DNA of 64,000 nt. It comes from a virus. Every line of letters starts with the position of its first letter. Positions within the stretch are counted from its first letter, which is position 1. Shown in pieces: positions 22,221 to 30,869 of this stretch. Below the pieces are notes generated by a model. That model saw nothing but the letters and a program-made list of their open reading frames with translations. It was not told the origin of the DNA and made no database searches. The position numbers and the translations under genes are program-made. The stretch is from positions 1 to 64,000 of IMG/VR virus record IMGVR_UViG_3300010885_007382. One strand, given 5' to 3'.

Positions 22221-23946
22221 CCTTTTCACGGTTCTTGGCTTTCCAAGCAGTAGCAAAGGCAATGCCCTTTTCCTTCTTGGTTAGTTCGCCGTCTTTAGCA
22301 TAACCTTTTTTGATATGCTTTACCATACGCTCAAACTTAGCGCCTGGAGGAGCTTTCTCATCAAGACTTTCTTCTTTTGTTAGAACTTTTGGTTTGAGAT
22401 GACCAACTGTAACATTACCATGGTTCTTATCAACCTTCTCATAGGATTGACCTGTCATTTTACCAATTGCTCTAAAAACACCTTGTGCTCTACCACCTTT
22501 ACCGTCTTCCTTTGCCTTTGCAACATAGGATCTAGCTAGTTTAGTAGAAATCTCATCAATCTGTGTTTCTTCTAACTTATCCCAATGCTTTTTGATATAC
22601 TTTGGTTTACCAGCTTTTACAGTTGTTTTACCTTCTGCGTCTTTTGTGGTAACAGTATGGTATTCAGTGGAATGACCAGGATTGCGTCTGTGTAATGTAT
22701 GTGTTTTACCATCTTTAGTTTTTACACCAGCTTCCTGTTTTTCATATGCTTCATTAGCAGAAACACGGGCACTGCCTGTCATTTTATTTACGGCACGTTC
22801 AATGCCTTGTTCTCTCTTTTCACCAGTCTTGTTGGCTCTATGAAGACCTTCTTTGTCCTTGCTAGAATATGCTTGCTCACCTTCGGCGGCCGCACCAAGT
22901 CCACTAACATGAGCTTTCTTGATGTAACGACCGAGAAGTCTTTTTGATACTTCATCAATCTGTTCTTCTTTAACTGGCACACAATTAGGAACAGGCTTGC
23001 CGCCTTTCTTCTTCATGCCAATCATCTCATAGCCCTTCCAACATGGATCTTTATCTTCTTCCATGTAGGCATTCTTAGGCGCAGAAGCATTTACTTTTGC
23101 TTTGCCTTTCATCTTCTTGTCAGCAAGAGTAAGACCTTTTTCACGACCTTCGCCCGCTTTGTTTTTATAACGAACAAGTTTGCCTAGAGAAACCTCATCA
23201 AGAGTATCTTCATTTATATCCTTGTTATGGCGTGCCTTGTGATAGGCGTCAAGTTTTTTACGCTGTTGTTCTATTTCTTCTTTATTTCCTCCAACAACTT
23301 TTACTTTACGTTTTGGAGGAGTAGGAACAAAGCGTTTGACTTCACCTTCATCTAAACTTTTTTTTTCAGATGCTCCTACTGCTTCTTTGTTACCCTTCTT
23401 CTTTTCATCAGAAGTGATATCATGCATAGGATCTCTAGGAGCATTAGCTTTAGCAATAGCCTGATTGACTTCGGCTTCCTCAGCCATAGTAATTTCAGCC
23501 ATGTCAATAAGTTTGTCTAGTTCTTCCTTATCAACAATTCTAGCCATAACCTTGAACATACCACCAACTACTGGTTTAGCATATGTGATACCAAATGGTG
23601 ATAGAATACCATACTGCAAGAATAGGTAATGAGTTGATGGAACTTCATTGACAAACTCACCAGAGTCGGTCATGCCCATCTTGTGTCCAAATTGACGTAG
23701 CTCAAATACCTCTACACCTTTATCGCCTTCTAAGAAACGCTTAGGAAGAACGATGTGATACTGTGCGAGTAGCTTTGATAGTCTATTGAATACAACGTAA
23801 GGTGTTACCGCTGGCTGTGATACAACACCAGCGATAGCAGCATTGATAGCAGCACGAACGGCTGGCTTACTGATATCGAGGCCGCCATCAGCCACTTGGA
23901 CTGTTGGCAGAACCTCTTCTTTTAGATGATCAAGGAATGATTTCAT
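22213..23946 (-). CDS. Virion-region protein with repeated [I/L]DE sites, candidate head polyprotein
   Basis: Residues 1-160 form an ordered domain typical of T4-like head-region proteins (ATPYVVFNRLSKLL, then FELRQFGHKMGM). Residues 165-577 are Lys-rich with a repeat unit of about 60-80 residues: xIDEVSKRLLGRYIKKA ... REQGIERAVNKMTGSARVSANE. LDE or IDE occurs at 198-200, 249-251, 330-332, 463-465 and 528-530, always just before a repeat or domain. T4 prohead protease gp21 cuts after [L/I]xE, so the protein may be cut into internal-head peptides. The N-terminus MKSFLDHLKE also fits a capsid-targeting peptide. Confidence 0.7.
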   Translation of the reverse strand: MKSFLDHLKEEVLPTVQVADGGLDISKPAVRAAINAAIAGVVSQPAVTPYVVFNRLSKLLAQYHIVLPKRFLEGDKGVEVFELRQFGHKMGMTDSGEFVNEVPSTHYLFLQYGILSPFGITYAKPVVGGMFKVMARIVDKEELDKLIDMAEITMAEEAEVNQAIAKANAPRDPMHDITSDEKKKGNKEAVGASEKKSLDEGEVKRFVPTPPKRKVKVVGGNKEEIEQQRKKLDAYHKARHNKDINEDTLDEVSLGKLVRYKNKAGEGREKGLTLADKKMKGKAKVNASAPKNAYMEEDKDPCWKGYEMIGMKKKGGKPVPNCVPVKEEQIDEVSKRLLGRYIKKAHVSGLGAAAEGEQAYSSKDKEGLHRANKTGEKREQGIERAVNKMTGSARVSANEAYEKQEAGVKTKDGKTHTLHRRNPGHSTEYHTVTTKDAEGKTTVKAGKPKYIKKHWDKLEETQIDEISTKLARSYVAKAKEDGKGGRAQGVFRAIGKMTGQSYEKVDKNHGNVTVGHLKPKVLTKEESLDEKAPPGAKFERMVKHIKKGYAKDGELTKKEKGIAFATAWKAKNREKGE

Positions 23947-23958
23947 TTATATCACTCC

Positions 23959-24612
23959 TTAAACTTTTGCGATTGTAGCGTTGCTTGAATAGACTGTATT
24001 TGCGCCTGTTGTAGAAACTGCTACACGGAACACATTGCCGTTTGCTGTAATGTTGTTTGCTGTAAGTGTAAGAGTTGTTGGATTAAAATACTGGCCAGCA
24101 GCATATGAAAGATTAACCCAACCGCCGTTATTAACCTGCCACTGATAGCTGAGTGTAGCACCAGTTGGAACAGATGAAGCAGCAACGGTGAATGTCAAGT
24201 TACCGGCTGTAGCAGATGAATTGCTTGATGGCTGTGTGCCAATAAGCAATGCATAATCTGGGAAGTATGTGTCATCGGAAGCATCGCTTCTTGATGAACC
24301 CATAGCAACAAGTGTTTCGTACCATACACGACCAGCTTTGAGACCACGTCCTTCGTGACGAAGAACCCAGCCAGCATGTTGTGGATGTGAACCACCAGGT
24401 GAAGCCTGTGCGGCTCTCATTTCAGCGGTGTTAGCAAAGAACTGACCAACTACTACGTTGCCAGCGCCCTTAGCACTCTTTACAACTGTGTTAGCAGTTG
24501 TGTTATTGAATAGCAAAGTTCTTGCTGTTGTGTTAGCAGGACTTTGATTGACCTGCATTAGTGCTGCAATGTCTGAATTAGCAGCGTTATCGAAATTACC
24601 CCATAATGGCAT
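23959..24612 (-). CDS. Virion surface protein with Ig-like domain
   Basis: Residues 1-110 include RAAQASPGGSHPQHAGWVLRHEG, a motif found in T4-like structural proteins. Residues 130-217 are an Ig-like beta-sandwich (LTFTVAASSVPTGATLSYQWQVNNGG cut here; ending FRVAVSTTGANTVYSSNATI), as in Hoc-type decoration proteins that bind host or surface glycans. No signal peptide. It lies between two predicted head proteins. Confidence 0.78.
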   Translation of the reverse strand: MPLWGNFDNAANSDIAALMQVNQSPANTTARTLLFNNTTANTVVKSAKGAGNVVVGQFFANTAEMRAAQASPGGSHPQHAGWVLRHEGRGLKAGRVWYETLVAMGSSRSDASDDTYFPDYALLIGTQPSSNSSATAGNLTFTVAASSVPTGATLSYQWQVNNGGWVNLSYAAGQYFNPTTLTLTANNITANGNVFRVAVSTTGANTVYSSNATIAKV

Positions 24613-24626
24613 TTTAGTTTTCCTTT

Positions 24627-24884
24627 TTAGTTATAAGTTTTGCCGATGGCGTCGGGCTTATCAGGATTGATAATAACTGGTGTCTCTGTGCCACCAGTTT
24701 CAGCCTTGCCAGCTTTAATCTTAGAAAGGACCTTCTGTGATCCTTTCTTTGCTTCTTCATTAACATCATATCTACCTGGAGTTAGATTCTGGTTACCAAC
24801 TGCCTTACGAGGTGCCTCTCTGTCAGTTAGATCACCAGTTTTTCTACTTCCAAATACCGAACTTCTTTTTGGTGAATGCACCAT
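24627..24884 (-). CDS. Small basic virion-region protein
   Basis: The 85-residue basic protein starts MVHSPKRSSVFGSRKTG and contains APRKAVGNQNLTPGRYDVNEEAKKGSQKVL. Its start overlaps the upstream stop as TAATG. Probably a virion or assembly protein by context. Confidence 0.6.
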   Translation of the reverse strand: MVHSPKRSSVFGSRKTGDLTDREAPRKAVGNQNLTPGRYDVNEEAKKGSQKVLSKIKAGKAETGGTETPVIINPDKPDAIGKTYN

Positions 24885-26350
24885 TATACAATCCTGTATT
24901 TATTGACACCAACTTGAACTGACTCTTTCATTACTTTTGTAATGTTCTGATCTGGATTCTGCATTGGTTTAGCAGGAGCAGATGAACCGCCCAAATTAGC
25001 AGGACGTGAAGGTGGTGTTGGAGCAACCTTAGGTGCTGCCATAGGAGCTTCGCCACCAGATGCACCAATTGTTTTTGCTTGATCAACAGGAGCAGGTGAT
25101 TTCCAACCTGGTGTTGGAGCAGGACGTGCTGGCTCTGGCTTGTTGTCCGCTGCCATAGCTGAACCTGTATCACCAATTGGTTTCAATGAAACTGTTTGAC
25201 CTGACTTGTAACCAGCGTCACCGATTGGTTTATCAGCAGTTTTAGGAAATCCTTTAGCGGATGCTAGACCAGGATTGTTCTGCGGACCAGAAGATGAAGA
25301 TGGTTTTGGTGTAGATATATCGTTTTTACCACCTTTGATAGCTGTCTTGCCTTGAAGTCTATTCATTGCCTGACCTAGTGTTTCACCTGACTTTATTTGT
25401 GAAGGTTGAACAACGATCTCATCTATCTGTCTATCTTCTTTCATGTGTTTAGCAAGAAGTTTAGCCTTGATGGATTCCTTCATAACTTCTTCATTAGCAG
25501 AAACTTTAGCACGACCTGTTAGTTTATTAACCGCCATGTTGATGCCTTTTTCACGCTTGAAGGAATCACGATTGTGTTTACGTGAATCTTCAACGTCTTG
25601 CTTTGTTCTTCTCTTTGTGGCAAGTTCTTTACCGTAAACTTTACCAGAACGGAAAGAAGATTCGGAACGCTTATAGTCAGCCTGCTTAACGTAACGACCA
25701 GCTAGTTCTTTTGAGATTTCATCAATCTGTGCTTCATTCATACCAGCAGCACCACGGGCGCTAGAGAATGTTGAGCTAAGGTCTTTACTCTTTGTAGGAG
25801 CAGGTGTTGATGATGGTGTCTGTGACTGTTGAGCAGCGCCAGCTTTCTTAGCAACTTCCATACCTGGATCTTCACCAGATACGGCTGAGCCTTCTTCCAT
25901 CTTACCAGCAGCTTTAGCAGCACGGAAACGTGAACCCCATACTTCATCTTTTGGGGACTCAATCTTGCCGTCCTTGTCATAGTCTTTGTCGGCAAGTTTC
26001 TTGCCTTCTTTGACTGTTGGAATATCTTTAATGCCATGCTTTTCCCAATCAGGATGACCCTTTGATGTTACATGCTTTACGTTCGGAAAAGTCTTTTTTG
26101 TCTTTTCAGCATTTATTTCTTTTTCACTTTTCTTCTGTTTTTCTTCTTCCTTCATACATTTATAGGCTTCCTCGATAGCAGCGTCATAAGCAGCTAGATC
26201 CTCACGAACAACTGCGTTACGTGAGAAAACGCCAAATTGCTCATTGACGGCAGCAACAGCCTGACGACGAAGATCGCCTTCAGCCTGAGCTTGTTTTACG
26301 GCCTCTACAAGAGGATCGTTCTTAGAACTATTAAATCTGTTATTAAACAT
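24884..26350 (-). CDS. Virion-region protein with [I/L]DE sites, second candidate head polyprotein
   Basis: The 488-residue protein has an ordered N-terminus (to about 70), an EF-hand-like DYDKDGKIES loop near 122-132 and a KDEVWGSRFRAAKAAGK segment. IDE sites occur at 209-211 and 309-311. Residues 209-288 repeat the unit seen in the 577-aa protein: IDEISKELAGRYVKQA ... REKGINMAVNKLTGRAKVSANE. Residues 330-470 are a Pro/Ala/Gly-rich disordered tail. Cleavage by a prohead protease is inferred. Confidence 0.7.
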   Translation of the reverse strand: MFNNRFNSSKNDPLVEAVKQAQAEGDLRRQAVAAVNEQFGVFSRNAVVREDLAAYDAAIEEAYKCMKEEEKQKKSEKEINAEKTKKTFPNVKHVTSKGHPDWEKHGIKDIPTVKEGKKLADKDYDKDGKIESPKDEVWGSRFRAAKAAGKMEEGSAVSGEDPGMEVAKKAGAAQQSQTPSSTPAPTKSKDLSSTFSSARGAAGMNEAQIDEISKELAGRYVKQADYKRSESSFRSGKVYGKELATKRRTKQDVEDSRKHNRDSFKREKGINMAVNKLTGRAKVSANEEVMKESIKAKLLAKHMKEDRQIDEIVVQPSQIKSGETLGQAMNRLQGKTAIKGGKNDISTPKPSSSSGPQNNPGLASAKGFPKTADKPIGDAGYKSGQTVSLKPIGDTGSAMAADNKPEPARPAPTPGWKSPAPVDQAKTIGASGGEAPMAAPKVAPTPPSRPANLGGSSAPAKPMQNPDQNITKVMKESVQVGVNKYRIV

Positions 26351-26380
26351 TGTTGGTTCCTTTTTGATTGATTTCTAAAA

Positions 26381-28402
26381 TCATTTCTTCTTATTTAGTT
26401 TTCTTCTAGGCTTCATTATAGCCATTTTCTCAAACTCTGCGTTGATATCAGGTCTTGTGCCATCGTCACCAGCATTACCAGCATTAGGTGTAGCACCAAT
26501 AAAGCCAGATGATGATGAGATATCAAAATTAGCCTCACGGCGTAATTTATCTGCGATCTCTTTAATCTTCTGTTCAGCCAAATAACCATACTTTGCCTTG
26601 AAGCGATTTCTGGTCTCTTCTCTCATAGCCCAACGATCAATAGCAGACCAGTTTGTCAAAGGCTCACCGATTGAGAAAGCATTCTGGTCGCTTGTGATAT
26701 CACCGACGAATGATGGATTCTTAGCTGAGGTGAATGTCTGTCCAACTCTATCAGCCTGCTTTGGTAGATTGCCAAAGACTTTGACTTTTGGTTGATAGTA
26801 ACCCATCTCTAAATTCTTACCAGGAATCTGACCTGGTGTATCTGACTTATATCTGTCAGCGAGTTTTGATGTGCCCCAATTGCCAGCACCACCAGTTGGA
26901 TTCTTTCTGTTATTGACAGAGAAATCTGTATAGCCCTCTAACATATTCTCAAACTTCTTATCGGCTGGTGCTAGAGCAAACTGACGAATATCCTCTGATA
27001 CCATTTCAATTAGCTTATGATGTGTCTCTTGAATAACCTCTTGTGACTGATTAAGGTCTAAATCATTCTGGACAACAAATACTCTTTCAAATAGATCGTC
27101 ATAGCGGTCTAGAGTATCCTGAGCATTCTTCCACTTTGTATATCTTACAGCCTCATTGATTACTCTTCCGCCCTTGTCGGCTCTTGCTTCATTGCGTTGT
27201 CTTGAAACATCGTTGCTGGTATTGACGAATACCATGATTGTCTCATAACCAGCTTTTTCTAGGTCTTCTTTGATGAAACGGATACGCTCATAGTTGGATG
27301 TACCATTGACGACAATCAACCGGTCTGACGGCGTTGTATATGTCTCTGAGGATATCTCTGTGAAGCCAAATGGTAGAATGGTCTCTTTGAGTATCTTATC
27401 TTTTCCACTACCAGGTACGCCAGCTAAGACTATAGCTTTATTCTCTGTAACATAACTCATACTGAAGGCTGATGGATTAGCTTTGCCATACCAGCGCATA
27501 AGTTCGCCGGCTCTTGAATTAGCTTCGTTCTCAATATCAGATCCAGTAGCACCTTCTTTGGCTATGTCTTTGCCAATGCGTCCTTCTTCATTCTGTTTAT
27601 GATGAACTAACTCATGGGCAACTGATCTAAAGATATCCATTGGATGTCTATTCTTGCTCATAACATAAACCTCACGGGCACCAGGAGCATAAGCAGCAAA
27701 TGATGGTTGCTCACCCTGGTCCGCAGGTTCTTTGAACTTTAGTTTTGGCTTGTCGGATATGTTTAGTTTATCACAGCAAAAATCAAGGAATGAATTGAGA
27801 TGATTACTAAAGTCCTTGCGGCTCATTTCTTCGTATAACATTTGTTCTTTCAATTGGGCTCTAGTCGCAGTAAATATCTTGCGAGCTAGTGTCTTATCTC
27901 TAGCCGCTGAGGCTTTAGCGAATGTAGCAAAGTCACCCTTGCGAACTGCCGCACGTAAGTCTGTACCAGAGATGCCTTGCTTTCTAGCACCTGATGATAC
28001 AACCTGAAATTTTTTGAATGGATAATGGATCTTGGGATTATAATCTTTAGCAGTCTTTGGCTTGACATATCTGCTAAATGATGTTTTGAAATCTGATAGA
28101 CGGTCATCACCAACCACAAATGTTACATCTTCGTAACCTTCGTCAGCCAGCTTGCGGCAAATAGCAAAGGCGGTCTTCATTGCTGGATCATCAACGAAAT
28201 TAACGCCAGGAAATATCTGGCGCAGAAACATCATCTTCTGTCTTGGTGCTAGGGGATTCTTAGATGGATCATGTGACTGGGAAGTATAGATACGATGATC
28301 AGCGCCGTTCTTTTGTGCTAGTCTGACGGCATATGTGATTAGTTCTGCGTGACCTGTTGTAGGTGGATTATAACGGCCAAATGTGAATACGATTTTCTTC
28401 AT
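26381..28402 (-). CDS. Fusion: nucleotidyltransferase + HExxH metalloprotease + P-loop kinase
   Basis: The 673-residue protein joins several domains. 1-180: cytidylyltransferase-like fold with GRYNPPTTGH (9-18) and GISGTDLR (143-150). 190-305: zinc protease with HELVH at 263-267 and a downstream Glu. 320-470: P-loop kinase or zeta-toxin-like domain with GVPGSGKDK (328-336) and Arg-rich lid. 470-673: tail domain without known motif, acidic to basic. The order is unusual. The first and third domains recall bifunctional NadR/NadM-like proteins, but substrate residues cannot be checked here. A late-type promoter precedes it. Confidence 0.75.
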   Translation of the reverse strand: MKKIVFTFGRYNPPTTGHAELITYAVRLAQKNGADHRIYTSQSHDPSKNPLAPRQKMMFLRQIFPGVNFVDDPAMKTAFAICRKLADEGYEDVTFVVGDDRLSDFKTSFSRYVKPKTAKDYNPKIHYPFKKFQVVSSGARKQGISGTDLRAAVRKGDFATFAKASAARDKTLARKIFTATRAQLKEQMLYEEMSRKDFSNHLNSFLDFCCDKLNISDKPKLKFKEPADQGEQPSFAAYAPGAREVYVMSKNRHPMDIFRSVAHELVHHKQNEEGRIGKDIAKEGATGSDIENEANSRAGELMRWYGKANPSAFSMSYVTENKAIVLAGVPGSGKDKILKETILPFGFTEISSETYTTPSDRLIVVNGTSNYERIRFIKEDLEKAGYETIMVFVNTSNDVSRQRNEARADKGGRVINEAVRYTKWKNAQDTLDRYDDLFERVFVVQNDLDLNQSQEVIQETHHKLIEMVSEDIRQFALAPADKKFENMLEGYTDFSVNNRKNPTGGAGNWGTSKLADRYKSDTPGQIPGKNLEMGYYQPKVKVFGNLPKQADRVGQTFTSAKNPSFVGDITSDQNAFSIGEPLTNWSAIDRWAMREETRNRFKAKYGYLAEQKIKEIADKLRREANFDISSSSGFIGATPNAGNAGDDGTRPDINAEFEKMAIMKPRRKLNKKK
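26392..26398 (-). promoter_or_regulatory. Late promoter motif CTAAATA
   Basis: Minus-strand CTAAATA 41 bases before the ATG at 26350, inside the end of the upstream gene. Predicted leader about 36 bases. It drives the second candidate head polyprotein. Confidence 0.5.
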
Positions 28403-28428
28403 TCTCTCCCTCTGCGGGTTTATATTGT

Positions 28429-28521
28429 TTATTTAGTCTTTTTCTTATCTTGAGCCTGTTTGACGATCTTTTTGATAGTCTTGATGACAGGAACAGGCTT
28501 TGTCTCTGGCTTATCGGTCAT
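28429..28521 (-). CDS. Lys-rich peptide, 30 aa
   Basis: ATG at 28519-28521, TAA at 28429-28431. The peptide is Lys/Pro/Val rich (MTDKPETKPVPVIKTIKKIV...). Its start shares a base with the upstream stop (TAATG). Short, uncertain, but well positioned. Confidence 0.45.
   Translation of the reverse strand: MTDKPETKPVPVIKTIKKIVKQAQDKKKTK
28430..28436 (-). promoter_or_regulatory. Late promoter motif CTAAATA
   Basis: Minus-strand CTAAATA 28 bases before the fusion-gene ATG at 28402; predicted leader about 22 bases with a GGGAGAG ribosome-binding site. Confidence 0.5.
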
Positions 28522-29762
28522 TACTTGCCCCAATTCTTGACGGCCAAAAAGTTTGCTCTACTAAACTCCAGGCGATCTACTAGCTTGACAGCATCTCCGC
28601 CAGTTGACCAGGCAGCAACATAACCTTCTGGGGTTGTTACTTTGTAGCCACCATCAGCGGTGTGTAAGAATGTACCAAGATCGTTGACCTGATTGAACTT
28701 AGCAATCAATAACATCTTAGCGTCAATCAATAAATTCTGTAGCTGAAATATCTTCTTTAGATCGGCAGCATTCTGGCGATACCATCTAAGAACCATATCC
28801 CTCTCTGCCTTACGCTTTGCTTTAGTAGCAGGCATCTTGGCATCATCAATGTTCTTTTGATATTTATCTCCAACCCACTTGATTAGCTGGGCTGTATGTC
28901 CAGCGGTCATATGCTCACCGGCACGAACCTTCTGATTGTAGAAAGTCATAATGTGTATCTTATACGTGTCGCTAGTGGCAATCTGATTTAGTAATGAAGC
29001 TGGAATAGTTCTAAAGACTGTGCCGCATTGTGAGAGTATGCTTGTTAGTTTAGCATTCTCTGACTTAGTAAGTGTGGCTCTGCCAGTAACGTCCATAAAT
29101 CTATTGCTACGATACCATACATTCTTTGATGCTCTTAGACGCCCGATGTCAACATCGAAATTAGTTTGGAGAGAAGACATAGTGGGACCACTATAAGAAG
29201 TGTGAAAAACAATTCCCATTCGAGAAGAAAGTACCTGCTTAGAGAGCGTCGTACCTTGCGGAACAGCATACGTGATCGTGTTCGGACGAAACGTAATATA
29301 CTTTTTACCATCGATAGTTTCCGATTTTAGCTCATCTCTCGAATACATAAAATCGCCATGGATGATACCAGTAATCCCCAATTCAGGTAGATATTTCAAA
29401 GCAAGTGAAAGTTTAGCTGCTAGACCACCAGAGTGATTTGCTCTAATGTCTGCTTCAGTATAATTGAGTTTAGCATTCTTAGCAAAGATAGATTTAGACC
29501 CAACGAAGAAACGACCGTTCTCTGGATTGATACCAGCATACAAAGCTGGTGCTCCATCAAACTTAGTTCTTAGAATAAGAGAGCCACGTGCCTCTGATAA
29601 TGTCTGTCCATCATCAGCAAACATATCTCTCAATGAGATAAGAAACTGAATAGCGTTACGAGTACCGACGACACCGCCTTCTAATACAGCATCTTCAATG
29701 TGTGTCAAGTGCCGATCTTTTTCTGCCGCGGCTTCAGTGAGAAAGTCTGATAATCTGATCAT
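28521..29762 (-). CDS. DUF6267-like protein, candidate ATP-dependent nucleic-acid ligase
   Basis: The 413-residue protein has ligase-superfamily landmarks in order: KFDG at 67-70 (motif I Lys), GRFFVGSKS at 83-91, HGDFMYS at 135-141 (motif III-like), EGYV at 379-382 (motif IV-like) and KLV at 393-395 (motif V-like). A helical insertion of about 100 residues lies between motifs III and IV. Nucleotidyl transfer is thus likely; DNA or RNA specificity is open. The N-terminus MIRLSDFLTEAAAE resembles T4 capsid-targeting peptides with an LTE|A cleavage site, so it may be packaged in the head. Confidence 0.68.
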   Translation of the reverse strand: MIRLSDFLTEAAAEKDRHLTHIEDAVLEGGVVGTRNAIQFLISLRDMFADDGQTLSEARGSLILRTKFDGAPALYAGINPENGRFFVGSKSIFAKNAKLNYTEADIRANHSGGLAAKLSLALKYLPELGITGIIHGDFMYSRDELKSETIDGKKYITFRPNTITYAVPQGTTLSKQVLSSRMGIVFHTSYSGPTMSSLQTNFDVDIGRLRASKNVWYRSNRFMDVTGRATLTKSENAKLTSILSQCGTVFRTIPASLLNQIATSDTYKIHIMTFYNQKVRAGEHMTAGHTAQLIKWVGDKYQKNIDDAKMPATKAKRKAERDMVLRWYRQNAADLKKIFQLQNLLIDAKMLLIAKFNQVNDLGTFLHTADGGYKVTTPEGYVAAWSTGGDAVKLVDRLEFSRANFLAVKNWGK

Positions 29763-30533
29763 TTACAATCCATCAAAAGGGTTTTTCTTTTTTGAATCTA
29801 TTAGTGAGTAGCGACTATCGCCCATCGTTTTGATTTTTATCTCTGGTTGAACTTCATAGTATTTTGTTCTGAAACCTATTCTCATTCTAAACATTCCTTT
29901 TCCTTTAATGAAAGGAATGTCAGAATGTTTACTTTTGATACTGAGATCATCTAGACTACCAACCAAAAAGAAATCATTACCAGCTTGCATATAAGCCACT
30001 GGCTCAGCTTTACCTTCGTTGTAATGCTTTGTTACTAGTTTACCTAGATCAACATTATCAACATCAACAAAGTATTGAGATGATCGGGTTTTTAGAAAGG
30101 CAGCCATTTGCTTATGTGTCACAGCTTTGGGATCTTTAAGGCCGCCTTCAGTTGTTGGCACTTTTATTTGATTTTTGTTTTTAGCACCGACAAACTTGGC
30201 AAGATCATTGAGAAATTTATCTGCTTGTGTTTTGCCTCTACCACTATTCAATAGTTGTGCCATAAATGCTTTAAGAGGAGTGATACCACCTTTTTCAGAA
30301 GCAGACCAGCGGTTTCCATCCCAAGCTACTCTGATATTTCCCAAGTTGTCCGAGTGGTTCATTTTAACTTCCACCCAGGCTGTCTTTTGCGCTTTGCCTT
30401 TTTTTGTTAAAGTAACTTTGATATCAGAATACTTAACATCAGCCTTAGGTCTTTCAGCCTTAAGACCAGATATCTTCATTTGATTGATTTTATCTCTAAC
30501 CGCAAGCTCGTGGTCGTCTGATGCTTTAGACAA
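29763..30533 (-). CDS. Putative PD-(D/E)xK nuclease-like protein
   Basis: The 256-residue protein contains YSDIKVTL followed about 20 residues later by WVEVKMNHSDNLGNIRV. The D...ExK spacing fits the PD-(D/E)xK nuclease core. Most of the rest is Lys-rich. It directly precedes the ligase-like gene in transcription and shares its late promoter region, so the two may act on the same DNA or RNA. The nuclease call rests only on the motif. Confidence 0.5.
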   Translation of the reverse strand: MSKASDDHELAVRDKINQMKISGLKAERPKADVKYSDIKVTLTKKGKAQKTAWVEVKMNHSDNLGNIRVAWDGNRWSASEKGGITPLKAFMAQLLNSGRGKTQADKFLNDLAKFVGAKNKNQIKVPTTEGGLKDPKAVTHKQMAAFLKTRSSQYFVDVDNVDLGKLVTKHYNEGKAEPVAYMQAGNDFFLVGSLDDLSIKSKHSDIPFIKGKGMFRMRIGFRTKYYEVQPEIKIKTMGDSRYSLIDSKKKNPFDGL

Positions 30534-30562
30534 AGTATCCTCCTAAGGACTATTCCTAAGAG

Positions 30563-30569
30563 TATTTAT
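30563..30569 (-). promoter_or_regulatory. Late promoter motif ATAAATA
   Basis: Minus-strand ATAAATACTC 30 bases before the ATG at 30533, predicted leader about 24 bases containing AGGAGG. It starts the transcript carrying the nuclease-, ligase- and fusion-protein genes. Confidence 0.5.
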
Positions 30570-30575
30570 GAACCT

Positions 30576-30869
30576 TTAGTCATGAACCTCGAAAACGTAT
30601 AGTTCAGGAACGACACCGACCCTGCCGATATACTCAAACGTTTTCTTTTCATAATCTTCCATCGGCATATCTTCTTCAAAGGTAGCAAACCATCGCTCTT
30701 TCTTTCTATGAAGAGGATTGCAGATAACGTGTAGATATGTGGTATAAGCAGAATACGACACATCAATGATCTTGCCACCTTTGGGTATATCTACTCTTGA
30801 AAAAGAAGCATATCCAGTTTTGTCTGCTAAATTTTCAAGTTCAAATTTAATGATCTTCTTCTCACTCAT
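30576..30869 (-). CDS. Conserved hypothetical protein
   Basis: The 97-residue protein begins MSEKKIIKFELENLADKTGY and has DIPKGGKIIDVSYSAYTTYLHVIC. The strand-rich layout and ATFEEDMPMEDYEKKTFEYIG tail are known from small proteins in other phages. Function unknown. Confidence 0.65.
   Translation of the reverse strand: MSEKKIIKFELENLADKTGYASFSRVDIPKGGKIIDVSYSAYTTYLHVICNPLHRKKERWFATFEEDMPMEDYEKKTFEYIGRVGVVPELYVFEVHD

Noticed and set aside
24897-24903. Late motif just before the 85-aa gene
   Set aside because: The leader would be only about 7 bases and the motif lies in the coding end of the upstream gene; not reliable enough to list.
22213-26350. CRISPR-like or DNA-level repeats in the virion block
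   Set aside because: The repeats are at protein level and diverged; no short direct repeats with regular spacers are present anywhere in the window.
26381-28402. Naming the fusion protein as an NAD-synthesis enzyme
   Set aside because: HxGH and P-loop motifs alone do not fix the substrate, and the NMN-specific residues could not be verified by eye.
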